64,000 nucleotides of DNA. Origin: Opisthorchis felineus. Its lineage: Eukaryota > Platyhelminthes > Trematoda > Opisthorchiida > Opisthorchiidae. Position 1 is the stretch's first letter; every line of letters starts with the position of its first letter. A program made the translations under genes and the position numbers. Location: NCBI GenBank assembly GCA_004794785.1, contig SJOL01008723.1:480126-544125 (forward strand), written 5' to 3'. Below the pieces are notes generated by a model. It was not told where the DNA came from and did not search any database. It saw nothing but the letters and a program-made list of their open reading frames with translations. Of this stretch, positions 10,801 to 23,800 are shown piece by piece.

Positions 10801-13800
10801 TATGAAGAACCGATTGTTCAGGGGCTGAAGCCCCATCAAGCGCACTGCTGAAGGGCCGTAGTAAGGGTGAAGTAGCTACCTTTCTCCTCGATGGTTGCGT
10901 CTAGTAAACCCCGTTGTAATTCACCAAAACACCTACAGCCTTACATTTTCCACGAAGTAATGGCTACTACATTAACCTGCGTCTTCGCCCCACAGAACCC
11001 GAAACCAACTTACCCTCGTGACGAATGTAAAGCCATTCCCGCTAGACGAACTGGTTCACCTTGTTTGAAACTTCCGATATTACTCAGTGTGTGTTTCATG
11101 TGCGGTTTGTCGGGATTCAGAACGATCATTTGGCTTGCAGCTTCATCCCAGGCATAGATGTTTCCAGATGGTGGATCAACCGCCAAATTTCGGAATCGAG
11201 CCAGCTGAGACTGATAGATCTTGGAAGTACTCAGTTCCTTCTGCGTGTGATGAGCATTGCCCCATCGAATTGTATTGCCGAAGTCGCAGGTGTAGATAAC
11301 GGACTGTCTGTTACAGTCCGTTACCATGGCTACTCTGGCGTACTTGTTGTCCTCCGCTACGTTGGAGGGGAAAAATTTACATGTGATAGACATAACGCCA
11401 ACAAGAGCCATATGCTTTAAATGGTGCATATGGAAACGTATGCAGCGGAACCGCCATTCTGGGACATCTCTCATTCAGTTGGATTAGGATCTTCGACCTA
11501 TTGCCTGAAAACGGCATGGATCGATTATTCTCTGTAATTTGAATGAACCGTTTGCATTGATATGCTGTGATTCAAACCTTTCAAACTAAGGAGCTCGATG
11601 TGAATATTTATAGATTGAAAAAGGCGCTTGTGAATTCTCTCAGCATATTGTGAGTATGCATAGTATTTTGGCTTTAAAAGGAGCTGAATAATGACGTTCC
11701 TTCGATTTGTCGGAATTTGACGCCCATCGAGTTTGAGTCATTTTCGAAAACTCTAAACACTCTTGGAACACAAAAATTAGGAAATAAAATCTACATGGGC
11801 TACAGATATATGACGAGTTTTCAGACTATTTGGAAATCTCAGTAAGTTTGCTTTTCAGAAGTATATATTCATCATAAACCTAATGAAGTGGGATGTGGGG
11901 GCAAGTTAACAAGGACTCACCAAGGTTCCAGAGGGAGGCAATTGTTGAATTTTGCCCACTTGAACGTACCTTCAATATTCCATCGTCACTTGTTAGGAAA
12001 ATATCATATGGCACTAAAATGGCAGACAGGATTATTAGCACTTGCTAAGTCAACAAAACGTCAATACATCTTTCGATTTATAACAGAAAATGATCACGGT
12101 AGAAATACACTTCGATTTCGCCATGGTAACTAGTCTATTCGGACATACTTGCGGTTTCGTGAATTGCCACGTCAATGTAGGCTTCCGCCTGTTTTGCACG
12201 ACAGTAATACCGGCCGGCGTCAGTTAGCGCCGGCTTCGCAATACGCAACTGAATCTCAAGTCCTGTTGGAAGTCGGTTCATAGAAACCTCGGCTGGCTGA
12301 GCTCCTTTTGGCTGTGTCCACTGGCCGGTGATCGACTCGTCCTTCGTGGTAACGTAGCAGAAAAGTGTTAGTGGTTTTTGTAGGTCAGCCACGCGGATAA
12401 TATCGCCTTGACCAGTTATTTGCACCGTTACTGACTCTGTTTTATCGTAAAGGGGTGAAAAGGCATTCGGTTAGACGTTGTTGAGCAAGTGTGCCAAGTA
12501 AAGTCTTCACTAATAATTTTTCCGGTGTTTGGCCTATCAAATTCGTTCTGCATGTAGGAGAATCAGCGAATCCCCGCAAATGTATGTTGATGTTCAGGAT
12601 TTTCAGTTCCGTTTTAACTGTGCATGCATATCAGTTATTTTCGTATTTTTGTTGTATTAATTATCCGATATTTCGTTGAACTTTCAGTTGGGTTGTGGCC
12701 TTTCACCAATCGGCGTATTTTTTGTAATCAGCTGCAACTCCACTGCAGTAACATTCAAGCATGCCCCAGAGTCATCACCATGCACCTGGGAGTCATTTGT
12801 TTATTTTTCGGGAGCTGGCTCTTGTTTTAAGCAACGACACACTAAGTTTTGAATATGAGCTCTCAAAAACAACTACTTATATTTGGAGAGGTTTCTCTCG
12901 GAGTGCTACTGTTTACAGTTTGAAAACAGAGGGATACTGATTCATCGCCGTGGTGAGCATGCACCTGGTGGTCGGGTCTTATCACCGAATTCCCTTTCAT
13001 AGCTTCACTGCTGTTCTGACTTGCTTAATGTGTTAACTAGAAAATCTGGAACTGGTCAGTGGACCGTTTCGGTGGAGATGTGTGAAAGTACTGGAAACTA
13101 GACAGAACCGCATCCCATTTGGTAGCAGTTATTTTAAAATTAACTTTTTACCCACATATTTGTGTTCCGGTCAAATAAGTCAAATGCAATGGTAAATATG
13201 GTGTAGTAAGACGTAAATCAGAAGCTTACCCGGTTGAGGTGTAATGCGTTCGCAGAAGGTTTGACCATCTCCATAATAACCTTCCATGCAGGTACAACGT
13301 TCGTTTTCTCGATCACAAATTGCGTTTGACAAACAAAGTTGGCAGTTCCAGGTACAACTAATCCGTCCATCACCATCGTAGCCATGTCGGCATTCACATC
13401 GTCCAGTTAGTCGATTGCATTCGGAATTTCGGACGTAACAACCTCCACCACATGTACGATCAGGCTCAGGTCCAACACTTTTGTCCGGATTACAGTTTTT
13501 CACACCATCACCACTGTAACCCGATTTACACTGACAGGAATAGACTCCACCGTACTGGGCATTGGGTAAGCATGCAGCGTTGACGTGACAATCACTTGGA
13601 ACGCATTCGGTGCACGTTCCTGGACGCGATTCGATGAAGCCTTGTGCACAGACGCAACGACCATTTATACACTGGGCCAATTCGTTCAGCGGTATTCCAC
13701 GGCAGTTCTCACATCGACTCGGATCAACAGCTATGATTAAACAAACAGGATGACCGTTATAGATTCTACCTGCTCAATGAAGCAACCAAGCCGATTTATA

Positions 13801-14804
13801 CGAAATCCCAGCCAAAGCACATAATCCTACAAACATAAAAACACATCTACAGAAAAAAGTCAGCGGCTAACTTGAAAAACCTCGTTTACAGCTTGAAGAA
13901 ATGCCCTGGATATCAGTGCTGACCGGAAATATATCACATATAGTGGTACGTGTAGGGTGTTTTTTTTAGGTACTCCGCCTAGGACCACTTCACAGTACAT
14001 TGTCCTCAAATTTGAGAGACTGTAATACAGAGTTTTATCCTTGCTCTCTATTCACCAGTCTGTGAAGTGGTTGCCCTGTCGAGATGTAACACTGCAGTGC
14101 TGTGAGCATGAAGAATAATAGCAGGGCAAGCGGCGGCCAGGCTCAGGTGAACTAGCTTCCTTAGGCGGAACATTCATAGGCAAGATGACTCCCCTGGATA
14201 GCCTCAGACGTCATTTCCCGCCTTCCACGACCTAGAAGAAAGACTTCTGTTGCAATGAAGACAGACCACCCAGCTTCGCGGCGGTGATCTGCCTTGAGAA
14301 CTTATGGTTCTATTCAATTTTCTGCTGATGGGATTTACTAGGGTGTTAATGGGGCTGCTATCCCACTAATCAATCAAGGCTTCAAACACAAAAATAGTAG
14401 TAAGTACACAGCGTGAGGTAACTCCGCTATGCTAAACAGATTTGGAGCCAAAGTTAAGGATTTTTCCTCCGGCCATGCATTAATCAGTAGCGAGAAATGG
14501 ACTAACGAAATAGTAAGATACTTTTGCCTTTTGAATCAATGCTCTCATCCAAGAAAATCATGGCATGCAGCTGCGCTGCAGTCCATGAGCCATCCTCTAT
14601 GATATTCACTGCATATTCAATTGCCACTTCGACCGACAAAGTTTTGTACATGCCAAGGCACAATGGTTTGTCGGCTGCGCTCTGATCGCCATTATCTGCG
14701 TGTCAAGGCTTTGAAGTTGGCGCTGTAAACGGCACAGCACTCCACTGTTCACGGGATGTTAGCGCCACAACTTATATAGATATGACTGGACGCTTTTTTG
14801 TACG

Positions 14805-14844
<40 letters not shown>

Positions 14845-14851
14845 NGAGTGT

Positions 14852-14889
<38 letters not shown>

Positions 14890-17800
14890 TACAGAGGTCC
14901 AGTTTCAAAGCTACTCCCATATGGGTCCTCTTATCCTGCGTAATAAACGGCAGACGAGATCGAACTGCCCTGCTGACCGTGGATAGCGGATTCAAGTTAA
15001 CCGGAGTTGCCTTTATTTGCATCAGCTTAGTGGCGGAGAACAAACGTACCGTACATCCGTTAAACTGGATTCAATAAATTGTCCAGTTCAGGTCAGCTTG
15101 CTCAGTTTACTTGCCATGTACTATATACCGAAAGTACATTGGCTCGAGATGCCACAGTTTCGGTCAGCGAAAAATGAGGGAGCAGGAGAGACATAGCCAT
15201 GCTTCATGGGTGACGGTATAACCAGTTAATAGGTGTTAAAGAAATGGAAAGCTAGCAGCTCAGCATAAGAGAGAGTAGCTTTGCTGTGGCAGCACCCCTG
15301 ACTGAGCCATACCTATCAGAGTCAATAATAACTGATGATGTGAGTCACCGGATCCTCATCCATGGAGGTGACAGTTGTCGACCATACTGAGTTTACTGGT
15401 TAGTGCGTTCATTCTGCGTTGCCAAGTTAGTGATTGTTTACTTCTCAGCCATTTCTATTCGGAACATGGTTGGGTGAAGTGAGCTCTGTGAAGTAAACGT
15501 TCATCTGACGTGAAGCAAAAGTTCTAACCAGAGTCAACTACGAAGTCTCAGTAGCTCGTCCATCGCGAGAGAGTTTCTTCTTCCTAAAACCATTTGGGGC
15601 ACCTCAGCACTGTCCATCCGATGTCTCCACCGGACTACAATAATGTTTCGGAGACACCGTTGACCAAACGCCGATGGTTTCTGCACATTCTGTGTGCGTA
15701 GAGACCACGTTTATGATCCACAAAGCAGTATGGACTGTCCCATCGGAGTGCACGACCTGCCCTTGACAGACAAACTGAGTTCACACAGGCGCCATAGCTG
15801 TCGGTGCTACCCTAGCCTTCTCGATCCGAGGAAACTTCTAGTCTCCAACCTCTCCACCCAAACGTAAACAAGTGCTCCGTTAAATAAATTTATCTAGCGT
15901 TTCAAATGACTGATCTGTAAGGGTGAATTTGGCGTTTGATCCCACCCAGTGTTGCGACAGCATTTTATACTTTGCAGGTCTGAAGTGCATACCAAACGGT
16001 GCGGCCAAGATATTTGGGTTGTTTGTGTTTATACTTATTTGTTTATATCCTTGAAGGATATGAACCGAGCAGAACACTATGATCTGCGTACTCAGTGACT
16101 GTAAGCAGATGCCCTTGTGTCAATTTGATTCCATTGTTTTCAGAGGTATGCTGAGAAATTTCAGGCGGCGTGTCAATAGCAAAGATAAGAAATGCTGAGA
16201 GAGCACAATCACTGGACGTGTTGAATTCAGCTGAAGGTTTGCTGTATGCCTTTAGACGCCCACAGGAATTGGCTGTGGGTGATGAAACCTACATAATTGT
16301 ACCAGTAGTAATATATTGCGTGCAGCATTCCTCACTTTAATGCTCAACGGTTAGGGTGCATTGGGCAGTTTAAAACGATTCAAATACAGTTCAGTTAAGG
16401 TACTCTTAGCACCATGGGTGGTATTCGCCTGGATGTTTGTTCCCAACTTTCAAGCATTATTGAGGGCTTGATTAAGCACACTTGGTTTAGCTATCATTTT
16501 TTAGTAAGAAACGCTTCCCGTAATCTTAACTTCTATTATTTTTTGTACCGCTTTGCCTCATGACCTCAGCAATTGCTATTTTTCACGTGAACTCCGGAGC
16601 TATTTGTAACTCTTTTTCACCTTATCTTCGGTTCGAAATAGTGCAGTATGAAGGAATCCGGCCGTAAAACGTCACCGTGGTTAGTTTACTCAGTCATTAT
16701 TCAGTCACTAATTCAAACAGGCTACAAAAACTTCGGGTGGTAAAATTTACCCGTATTGGTAATAAGTGGTGCATTGAGCAACTAGACACAGCAGACTTTG
16801 TTGACCTTTTCTGAAAGGGAGACACGTTTTAGAAAACCTAGTCACTCCGTTCTACCTCGATCAACTGTACTGAGGCGACTTATTCTTGATAAGTCTGATG
16901 GGAGCGTGTGTGCATAGCCCGTAGTCTAAGCTGTAAGAACGACCTTGTGTAAACTAGTACCAGTCTAGTTATGATTGCCGGGAATGCATGACCTGAGAAA
17001 GGGCCAAAGGTACGAGGTTAAGCATGCATGCGTGTACTTGTCTGAGGCAGGATGTAGGGTTTCTTTTGGTGACTGAGGTTTTCCAGTTTGCAACGTGTAT
17101 CCACTAAGTCGAAACCAGTACCTCTACCTTAAAAATGAGTAAACTCACATGAGCTTGGGGTACAGACCGAATAACCGTCACCCTCAAATCCAGGCTTGCA
17201 TTGACATCTGTCGTTGACGCAGTGAGCATAAGGGTGGCAGTTTTGGTCAATACATTGTCCTGCAAAGGGATAATGTGAGCATATAACAAGCAGATCGAGT
17301 TTCTCAAACCTTTTTCGCTGGGTATGTGTCTCAGAGGGAAAAGAGGTTAGTGGGTTGTGATTGTGTGACAACGAAGAAACGCTTATCGAGTTAGTTGCGA
17401 ACAAGCATTACTCTTGTCAGTTTCAACGGAGTTTCCTCGTTCGGTTTAGCTAAACAGCCATGCGAATTCATGCGTGCAACGTGCAAGCGGAAGCATCAGA
17501 TATACAGTGCTTTCCGGAGACGTTTTTTTCACTTACCCCAACCTGGATAGCGACAGTATCGATAACCGTCTCCAACATAGCCAGGACGACATATGCATTG
17601 TCCTTGATAACAGTCGGCATCCGGATGGCATTGCACTTTGGAGCACAGATCTGTTACAACGTATTTTATATGCCAGTGATCTATGAAAAATCAAGCTTGT
17701 ATTTACTTCGAACTAGTTTGCTCCACAATCGAACCATACAAGGTGAGCAAAAATAGTTCGGAAACATCTAGCCATTTTCTTTTTAATTTGGTGTTATTAC

Positions 17801-20800
17801 TGCGTTTAGCTTATACGTCTGAAGGCATAAACTCCCAATAACAAACAATCTCCCGAGCTGGTTAGGTCCATAGATGAGGAGACCCGTTTTCAAACCGTCC
17901 CTAGTGCACTGAACATTTTGTGACCTGCAAAGCAGACGAATAGATTTCTCTTGACATGACATGCTATTCGTAATTTCTTTTAAAACTCTTCGACAGCACA
18001 CTGCCGGTCTTATCTTTACTAACGCTTCCAGGCCTTGTCGCCGAGGTTCTATCAAAAGTAATTTTCCGTCTAAACCTGGCTTACAAACGAGCATATTGAG
18101 CCGATAGACGAATAGATATTCTGCCTTCCAAATGGTTCACCTATTCTGTGTGCTTCTCGCGTTGCTTAGTCTTTTCGTTGATCTGCTGTTGATTTTGGTG
18201 TATGTCCGATTGCGCGCAGTGCCTAAGTGTGTGATCTGCTGTTCGGAATCCGACGGAAACCAATTAAAACTGTACCAGAAAATGGTACAGCTCACGTACG
18301 GAGTATGTCATACACTTCACTATTGGCGGTGTAGTCGTTCGTGGCCAAAAATGATCAACTTCTGAGGCTGTGTATAGATAACTATGAAAAATCCACATCT
18401 GATTCCTTAAAGGTGCCATCTCAAACAACTAGGATTAACTTTTTCAAGAGATATGATTGTAACGACAGAACAAGAAGTCACTACTATTAAAACAGTCACG
18501 CAGTACTCCTTCCAGCAGAGGCCTCTCCCTCCCGAAAGAAAGTCACTTTCCAGGAGAGTTCATACCTAGCTCCCCCACCCCCGGCGGATTTCTATGAGAT
18601 TTCCCTGTCTAGAAGGAATCCGACTACCCTCATAAACGTCGACGACTTTATTCCCCGCGGTATGGTTTTTGCACCCAAAGAAATGTCATAGACCAAATAG
18701 GAACGCTATAGGGAAGCAGAAAAATTTGGTTCGGAGGCTGGATGGAAATTATGAATGACGCAAGTCTGAGACGCAGTTCAAGGCGACAGTTGTTGGTAGT
18801 GTGAGGAGATTTAGGAATTTTTGTAGAGATTTCCTCCTGTAATTGAAGCCCAGCTATGCTGAAAAACCGAGAAGCAATGTTTCTAAACCGTCCAAAAACA
18901 GTTACACCAACTCAGTGGTTACTCTGCTTATTATTTTGGCGATTTCCCCTTTGGAACAATAAAATGCTAGGTGGACTTCGATTAGGTCATCACTCAATTA
19001 ATTAGCTAGCCAGTTACTTATCCATTAACGGGCAATTGTCATGAAATTCTGATCCAATCACTGACAGTCACAGACATTTGACTTTGCTTGTTTACTTACC
19101 CCGTATTTTGATAAGGGGCCCAAGCAACTTATGCAGACAAGTTCAAACTGACGTGAGCATACGGCGAAATCTCATCTAACGCAGTGTCTGAAGGGATGAA
19201 TTAATATCTTGTTCTTCGTCTTCTTCTCTTCATAACATCTCATTTTAAAGCTTTCCCGGAGCAAGACAAGCTCAAAGCGATAGAAGAACCTTATCAGTGC
19301 ACTCGGATAGTAAAAACATTCCCTGCAGTCTCCCATAGGGTTTGTGATAAAAGGTCTCAAATATGCCTCGAAGATCCAACAGCACTCCTTTCGATCGTAA
19401 CCGTCTTCATCTCGCACTGCGGTGCCATTGGCTGGTCCTCACAAATGTTTTGCTGGAGAAGATTCTAAGTGGGAAAAGTGTTTTATTCGCCAGAGGTTGT
19501 TTGGGTTTGCACGGTAGACGTCCTAAACACCGTAACTTTGCATGCCTTACTTCCCTAGTGATTATAAATCGTCACCAAGTACTTGATGTGGATATGCTGA
19601 ATTAGAATGATCCCTTCTATTCAGTGAGGTCACCGATGTCTGGAAACACAATGTAAGTGCGCGATCCTTTAATTTCAGTTTATAATTCTGGTGTGTCTGT
19701 TTCCGTCCATCATGTATCCAAGTTGCACTAAGGAAACAATTATTTCAGGGAGTAAAAATGTTTGGGCCGTTAGATAACAGCTGTGCGAACTTGGAACTGC
19801 TCAAACCTAGAGAAGCAGCTGATTCCCAAACGTTCACTAGTTTCCGATCACTTATAGATGGAGATACAAGACACTTCGGTTTTTAGGTCATCAGATGCCA
19901 ATGACCTTGAAATGTGACTTTTAGTGTACGCAGATCGCGTCGGATATGACCAGGGTTCCGACAGTGGTCTTGAAAAGGAAATCAAATAAAGAATGGAACC
20001 AAAATCGCTGTTGAGGAGGCTATTTAGACCACCCAGTAATTCAGGTAGTTCGCTGTAAAACAATTTATAATGAGTCGCACTATATTTGGATTGAGGGGCG
20101 AGCTCACTTTGAGGCTACTGAATAACTTGAAAAAATCATTTCTCGAAGCCATTGTAATATTCGTGCAATTTTTCACAACTCGATGCATCTACGCTGGATC
20201 CCACAGATTACCTCTGAAGCAGTTTATCATCAGGAAGCTGCCAAACGCTTCCTTTCTTGCGGTGGCCTCCCACCGGGGTTTTTACTGCATTTTACTTTGT
20301 GACCATCATTTGATTTACCTTAAATCTAATGTGAAAGTTGATATCCTCTGAACTGTTGCAGCACTGGCTTCTCCAGCGGATTCACTTTATTGCGGTCTCT
20401 CAACTCCATTTTGTAGACAGAAGCCAGATTGTAGCACACGAAATTTGTAAGGATGCGGACAACAGAGGAAGGGCTTGAAAATGACTACCACTAAATACAC
20501 TAATTTTAGGTTTTGCTGTTGGTTGACATGAAATGACTTTTTTGTATAATTTTGTACCTTTCCGAAGGGAATCGCGAAGGTTGTAATCGATTTCAAAGGG
20601 TCTGTCACTTACCCGTTGACCTATTCAGGTAAGTATGTTTAACGCATATCGATTCCATAACCGTAGCTGGTATTTTGGGCTTTATCGGGTAGAAGTTCAA
20701 CTCGGAAGTTCCCAAAGTTAAACCGCGCAGCTAGCGCCTCACTCTAAGGACAACCTGGAACAGTTTAAAGTAGACCTGGCCAACTAGTGTTACAAATATT

Positions 20801-23800
20801 GCCGAGCTGTTGTGTACCATTATAGTGCTGCCGGTGAGCAGTCCGAAGTTCTGAAAAACCCAAGATTGAACAAGTAAATCTTAATACCACGGCCAGACAA
20901 AGGCACTGATAGGGAAGTAATGGACAAATTATTTCACCAAAATGCAACCGATAATTTCATGCCAACACAAATTTCGCAAGGGTAAAACGAAATGGACAAA
21001 ACGCTACTGAAGGAGACGAATAACGAACTCTAAGACGCTATCATCAACGAAAGCCCACTGCAAGATAAACGTTTACGAATATGAAACCAACTGGATCCAG
21101 TACCTCACAGATATACGAGCTTGCTAATCTGGACAGAGATACCCTCTTAGCTCTATCCTAATCATGTGTTACGCGTCTGTGAAATGGGTGGCCAGAATAA
21201 TTTGTCGTCATCTTTGCCCGTGTGGTTTCAGGGACACCTTCGAGGTTGTAGACAATTCTGGGCCAAATCACCATTTGCGATCTCGAGATTTATGCACCCC
21301 GATCACAAATATCTCCCTGCTAGAAACAAAGTGAATTGTGAGTGTGAGCACAAAACTTACCTTAATCACTGCACTTCCAAAAAAGGTCTTCCTGCCTTGC
21401 ACTTCCAATGTACGGCTTGAGTTCAATGGAGTGGCAAAAAAATCGCCTTTGAGCCCTTCGCCCACCGACATATTTATGGGAAAATCAGTAGCTTTAGCAG
21501 CTCCTAATGGCGTTATGTCGATGGTGTATATTTGATGATGGGAAAGTTGTCACAATTTTGTCACTCCTACAACAGTTTAAGGGCTCATTCGTCAGTCAGT
21601 TTAATAAATAAAGCTGAGAGTACGGACAAACTTCCTCGATATGATTAGGCGGTCAGATGGCTCGTTACAAAGTTGGATTTACCAAAACCAATAAGTACAG
21701 GGCAGTATGCAAATGCCCACAGTTCCATGCTTTTACAAAGGAAGCGCAACTTTGCCCGCTCTTTGCCCGTGAGGGCAATGATGATAGGCCCGGCGACACA
21801 ATAGAAAATGAACTAGTATTTATTATGAACAAGCTTAGATGAGCGGGTGTTCGACAAGGTTCACGGAGATCAGTGGACCAAAATGGTCACCGATGCTGAG
21901 TGTACAGAAGAAATGTATCCTCATACAACTCCCACTCAAATGAATTTTGCAGCTGAAAAGGTGCTCCATGCTCGCTAAAGCTAACATTTTTAGCTTGCAC
22001 TCGTCGGAGCCATTTTTGATCAACAGTTTTGTCATCAACTTACTGCATACAGCTTGTTTATGCAATTCTCATGGGGTTAATATGACATTATGTCAAGTGG
22101 TTTGTCCTGGAATCCAATGCTAGACACGACGATCTTTAGAGTGACTGTTTTGGGATCGAGGAACTTCTGCTCTGTGAGGAGCATTCACCAGTAGATTTGC
22201 ACTTAGAATGTGACCTTTATTAAGGTACAGTACGTGGAAAGTGGCGCGTTGTGTTGGCCGGGTTAACCAATGTGTTTGGACAAATCCATCAAAATGTTCT
22301 GTTTTAATGTGGGACTTTCCCGTTTTTTGGTGTCCGAACTTTCCCCCCAGTAATTAATTTCGGAAAGTCCAAAAAGTGTATGTTTTCTCCTTACACTCTT
22401 GAATGAAAACTAAGGACTGGGAACCACAAATGGACCATAATTTAGGGATTTGTGACAAGACAACGCTTTACTCAGCTGTCTTTCGTTAAGTTCGAAAAGT
22501 GACTTCTATTTTAGAAGACTGAGTAAGGTCAAAGTTCCTACTGAATGATGCACTCACCTTCCTCGATTCTGGGTTGACATTCATACATACCGTCACCTTG
22601 GTAACCTTCCATGCACCTACAGACGCCACCTTCGCAGTAGGCGTTTTGGTGACATTGCATTTGGGCGCAAGGATCTGAAAAGCAGATGAAAACAGTTACC
22701 GTTTTATTTCAGCGACTGCCTACAAAAAAAGTGATACGTTCTCGGTTTGCAGTCTGGTCTAACTAAACTAAACGGTTTCTTTTGCATCGAACCAGAAGAA
22801 ATTAGTTGACAGACTGTCAGTGCTTCATCTAACCTCACCAGCCGCCCCTTAAATGTGCCTTCACGTTTACACCGGGGCTGAATAGCAACGTACGGCAGTG
22901 AAGCGTCAATATCAACACTGATGTTGCTGTTTTTGATGATGATGATGAGTAGCAACAACCTCAAAGAAACAAGACTTAGGGATTAACCAAAGGTTAACTC
23001 CAGGTACACAAGGTTCAATTAGCAAACCGAATCACGGGCATTTCACTGACAACTAGCTTCTGTTACCCACATTCATTATTCAGTTTGGTATCTGGATGCG
23101 TCTTTTGCTTGTATCAACGAGCAACACCAAAAGCCAAAAACTTTTTAAAAGATCACCCCAGTTCCTTTGTCATTTGATTACCTTGTTGATGACTGAGTTT
23201 GCTTGACGAAGCCACAAAAGGGATGTCACACTAATGCTAGTATACTACAAGTAAGTAACAAATCTAACGAAGACTTTGCTAGTTATGTGAAAATGCATAA
23301 TAATGTATGCCGTGGGTAGGAGCAACTAAGGCTGATCTGCTTGTGGGATGAGGGAAAGCGTCGGCACAAATGTACAAAGTAGAGGAGTATACATGCAGAT
23401 GTGGGCAGGCGATGGAAAACAGAAGTGATAGTGGGACATGATTAGACTGCACAACAGAATATCAGTCTAAGCACCTAAGTTACATCCACATCATTCACTG
23501 ACACATACGAATGTGCAGCTGCAGATGAAGAGAGTTTCAGGTGACCATGTGAACGTTCCTGCTGTGACCGCATGATAAGTCCCAGTAAGGGAGAAACCCA
23601 TGTTGATTGCTTATGACTACTTACAACACCGAGCCTTTATGGCCTTCAGATTTGGTCTACGCATGCTATCAACGGATGTTATCCGGAATAGGTCCTTCTG
23701 ATGAACACCAGAAGTCGTAAGGTGATTGGTATACCAGTGGATTCACGAAGTTCTTTTTTGAGTTGCTGGCTACGTCGGCAAATTTCGACACTGTTTTCGC

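Larger units (their letters stand above)
8353..11013 (-). other. Intron between LY exons 30 and 31
   Basis: A phase-2 intron of 2.66 kb. It holds the hammerhead-like repeat at about 10060-10330 and the tRNA-like sequence near 10629-10706. Nothing else recognised. Confidence 0.6.
13731..17148 (-). other. Intron 27-28, repeat-rich
   Basis: It holds the TA microsatellite with an undetermined base, retrotransposon copy 3, and a pair of 11-base inverted segments (CCACTTCACAG near 13988 and its complement near 14051). No additional exon seen. Confidence 0.6.

Noticed and set aside
14798..15043. Frames rich in Ile-Tyr around the TA repeats (also 43913-44226)
   Set aside because: Translations of simple TA repeats, not genes.
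18132..18365. Plus-strand 77-residue frame with a hydrophobic start (LFCVLLALLSLFVDLLLILVY)
   Set aside because: It could be a small membrane protein, but nothing else supports it: no known domain, no splice context, and it is antisense in an intron.
19172..19417. Minus-strand frame with EDGYDRKECC, first thought to be an EGF remnant
   Set aside because: Cysteine spacing does not fit and the candidate acceptor (CTTCTCCAG) leads quickly to a stop in the required phase.
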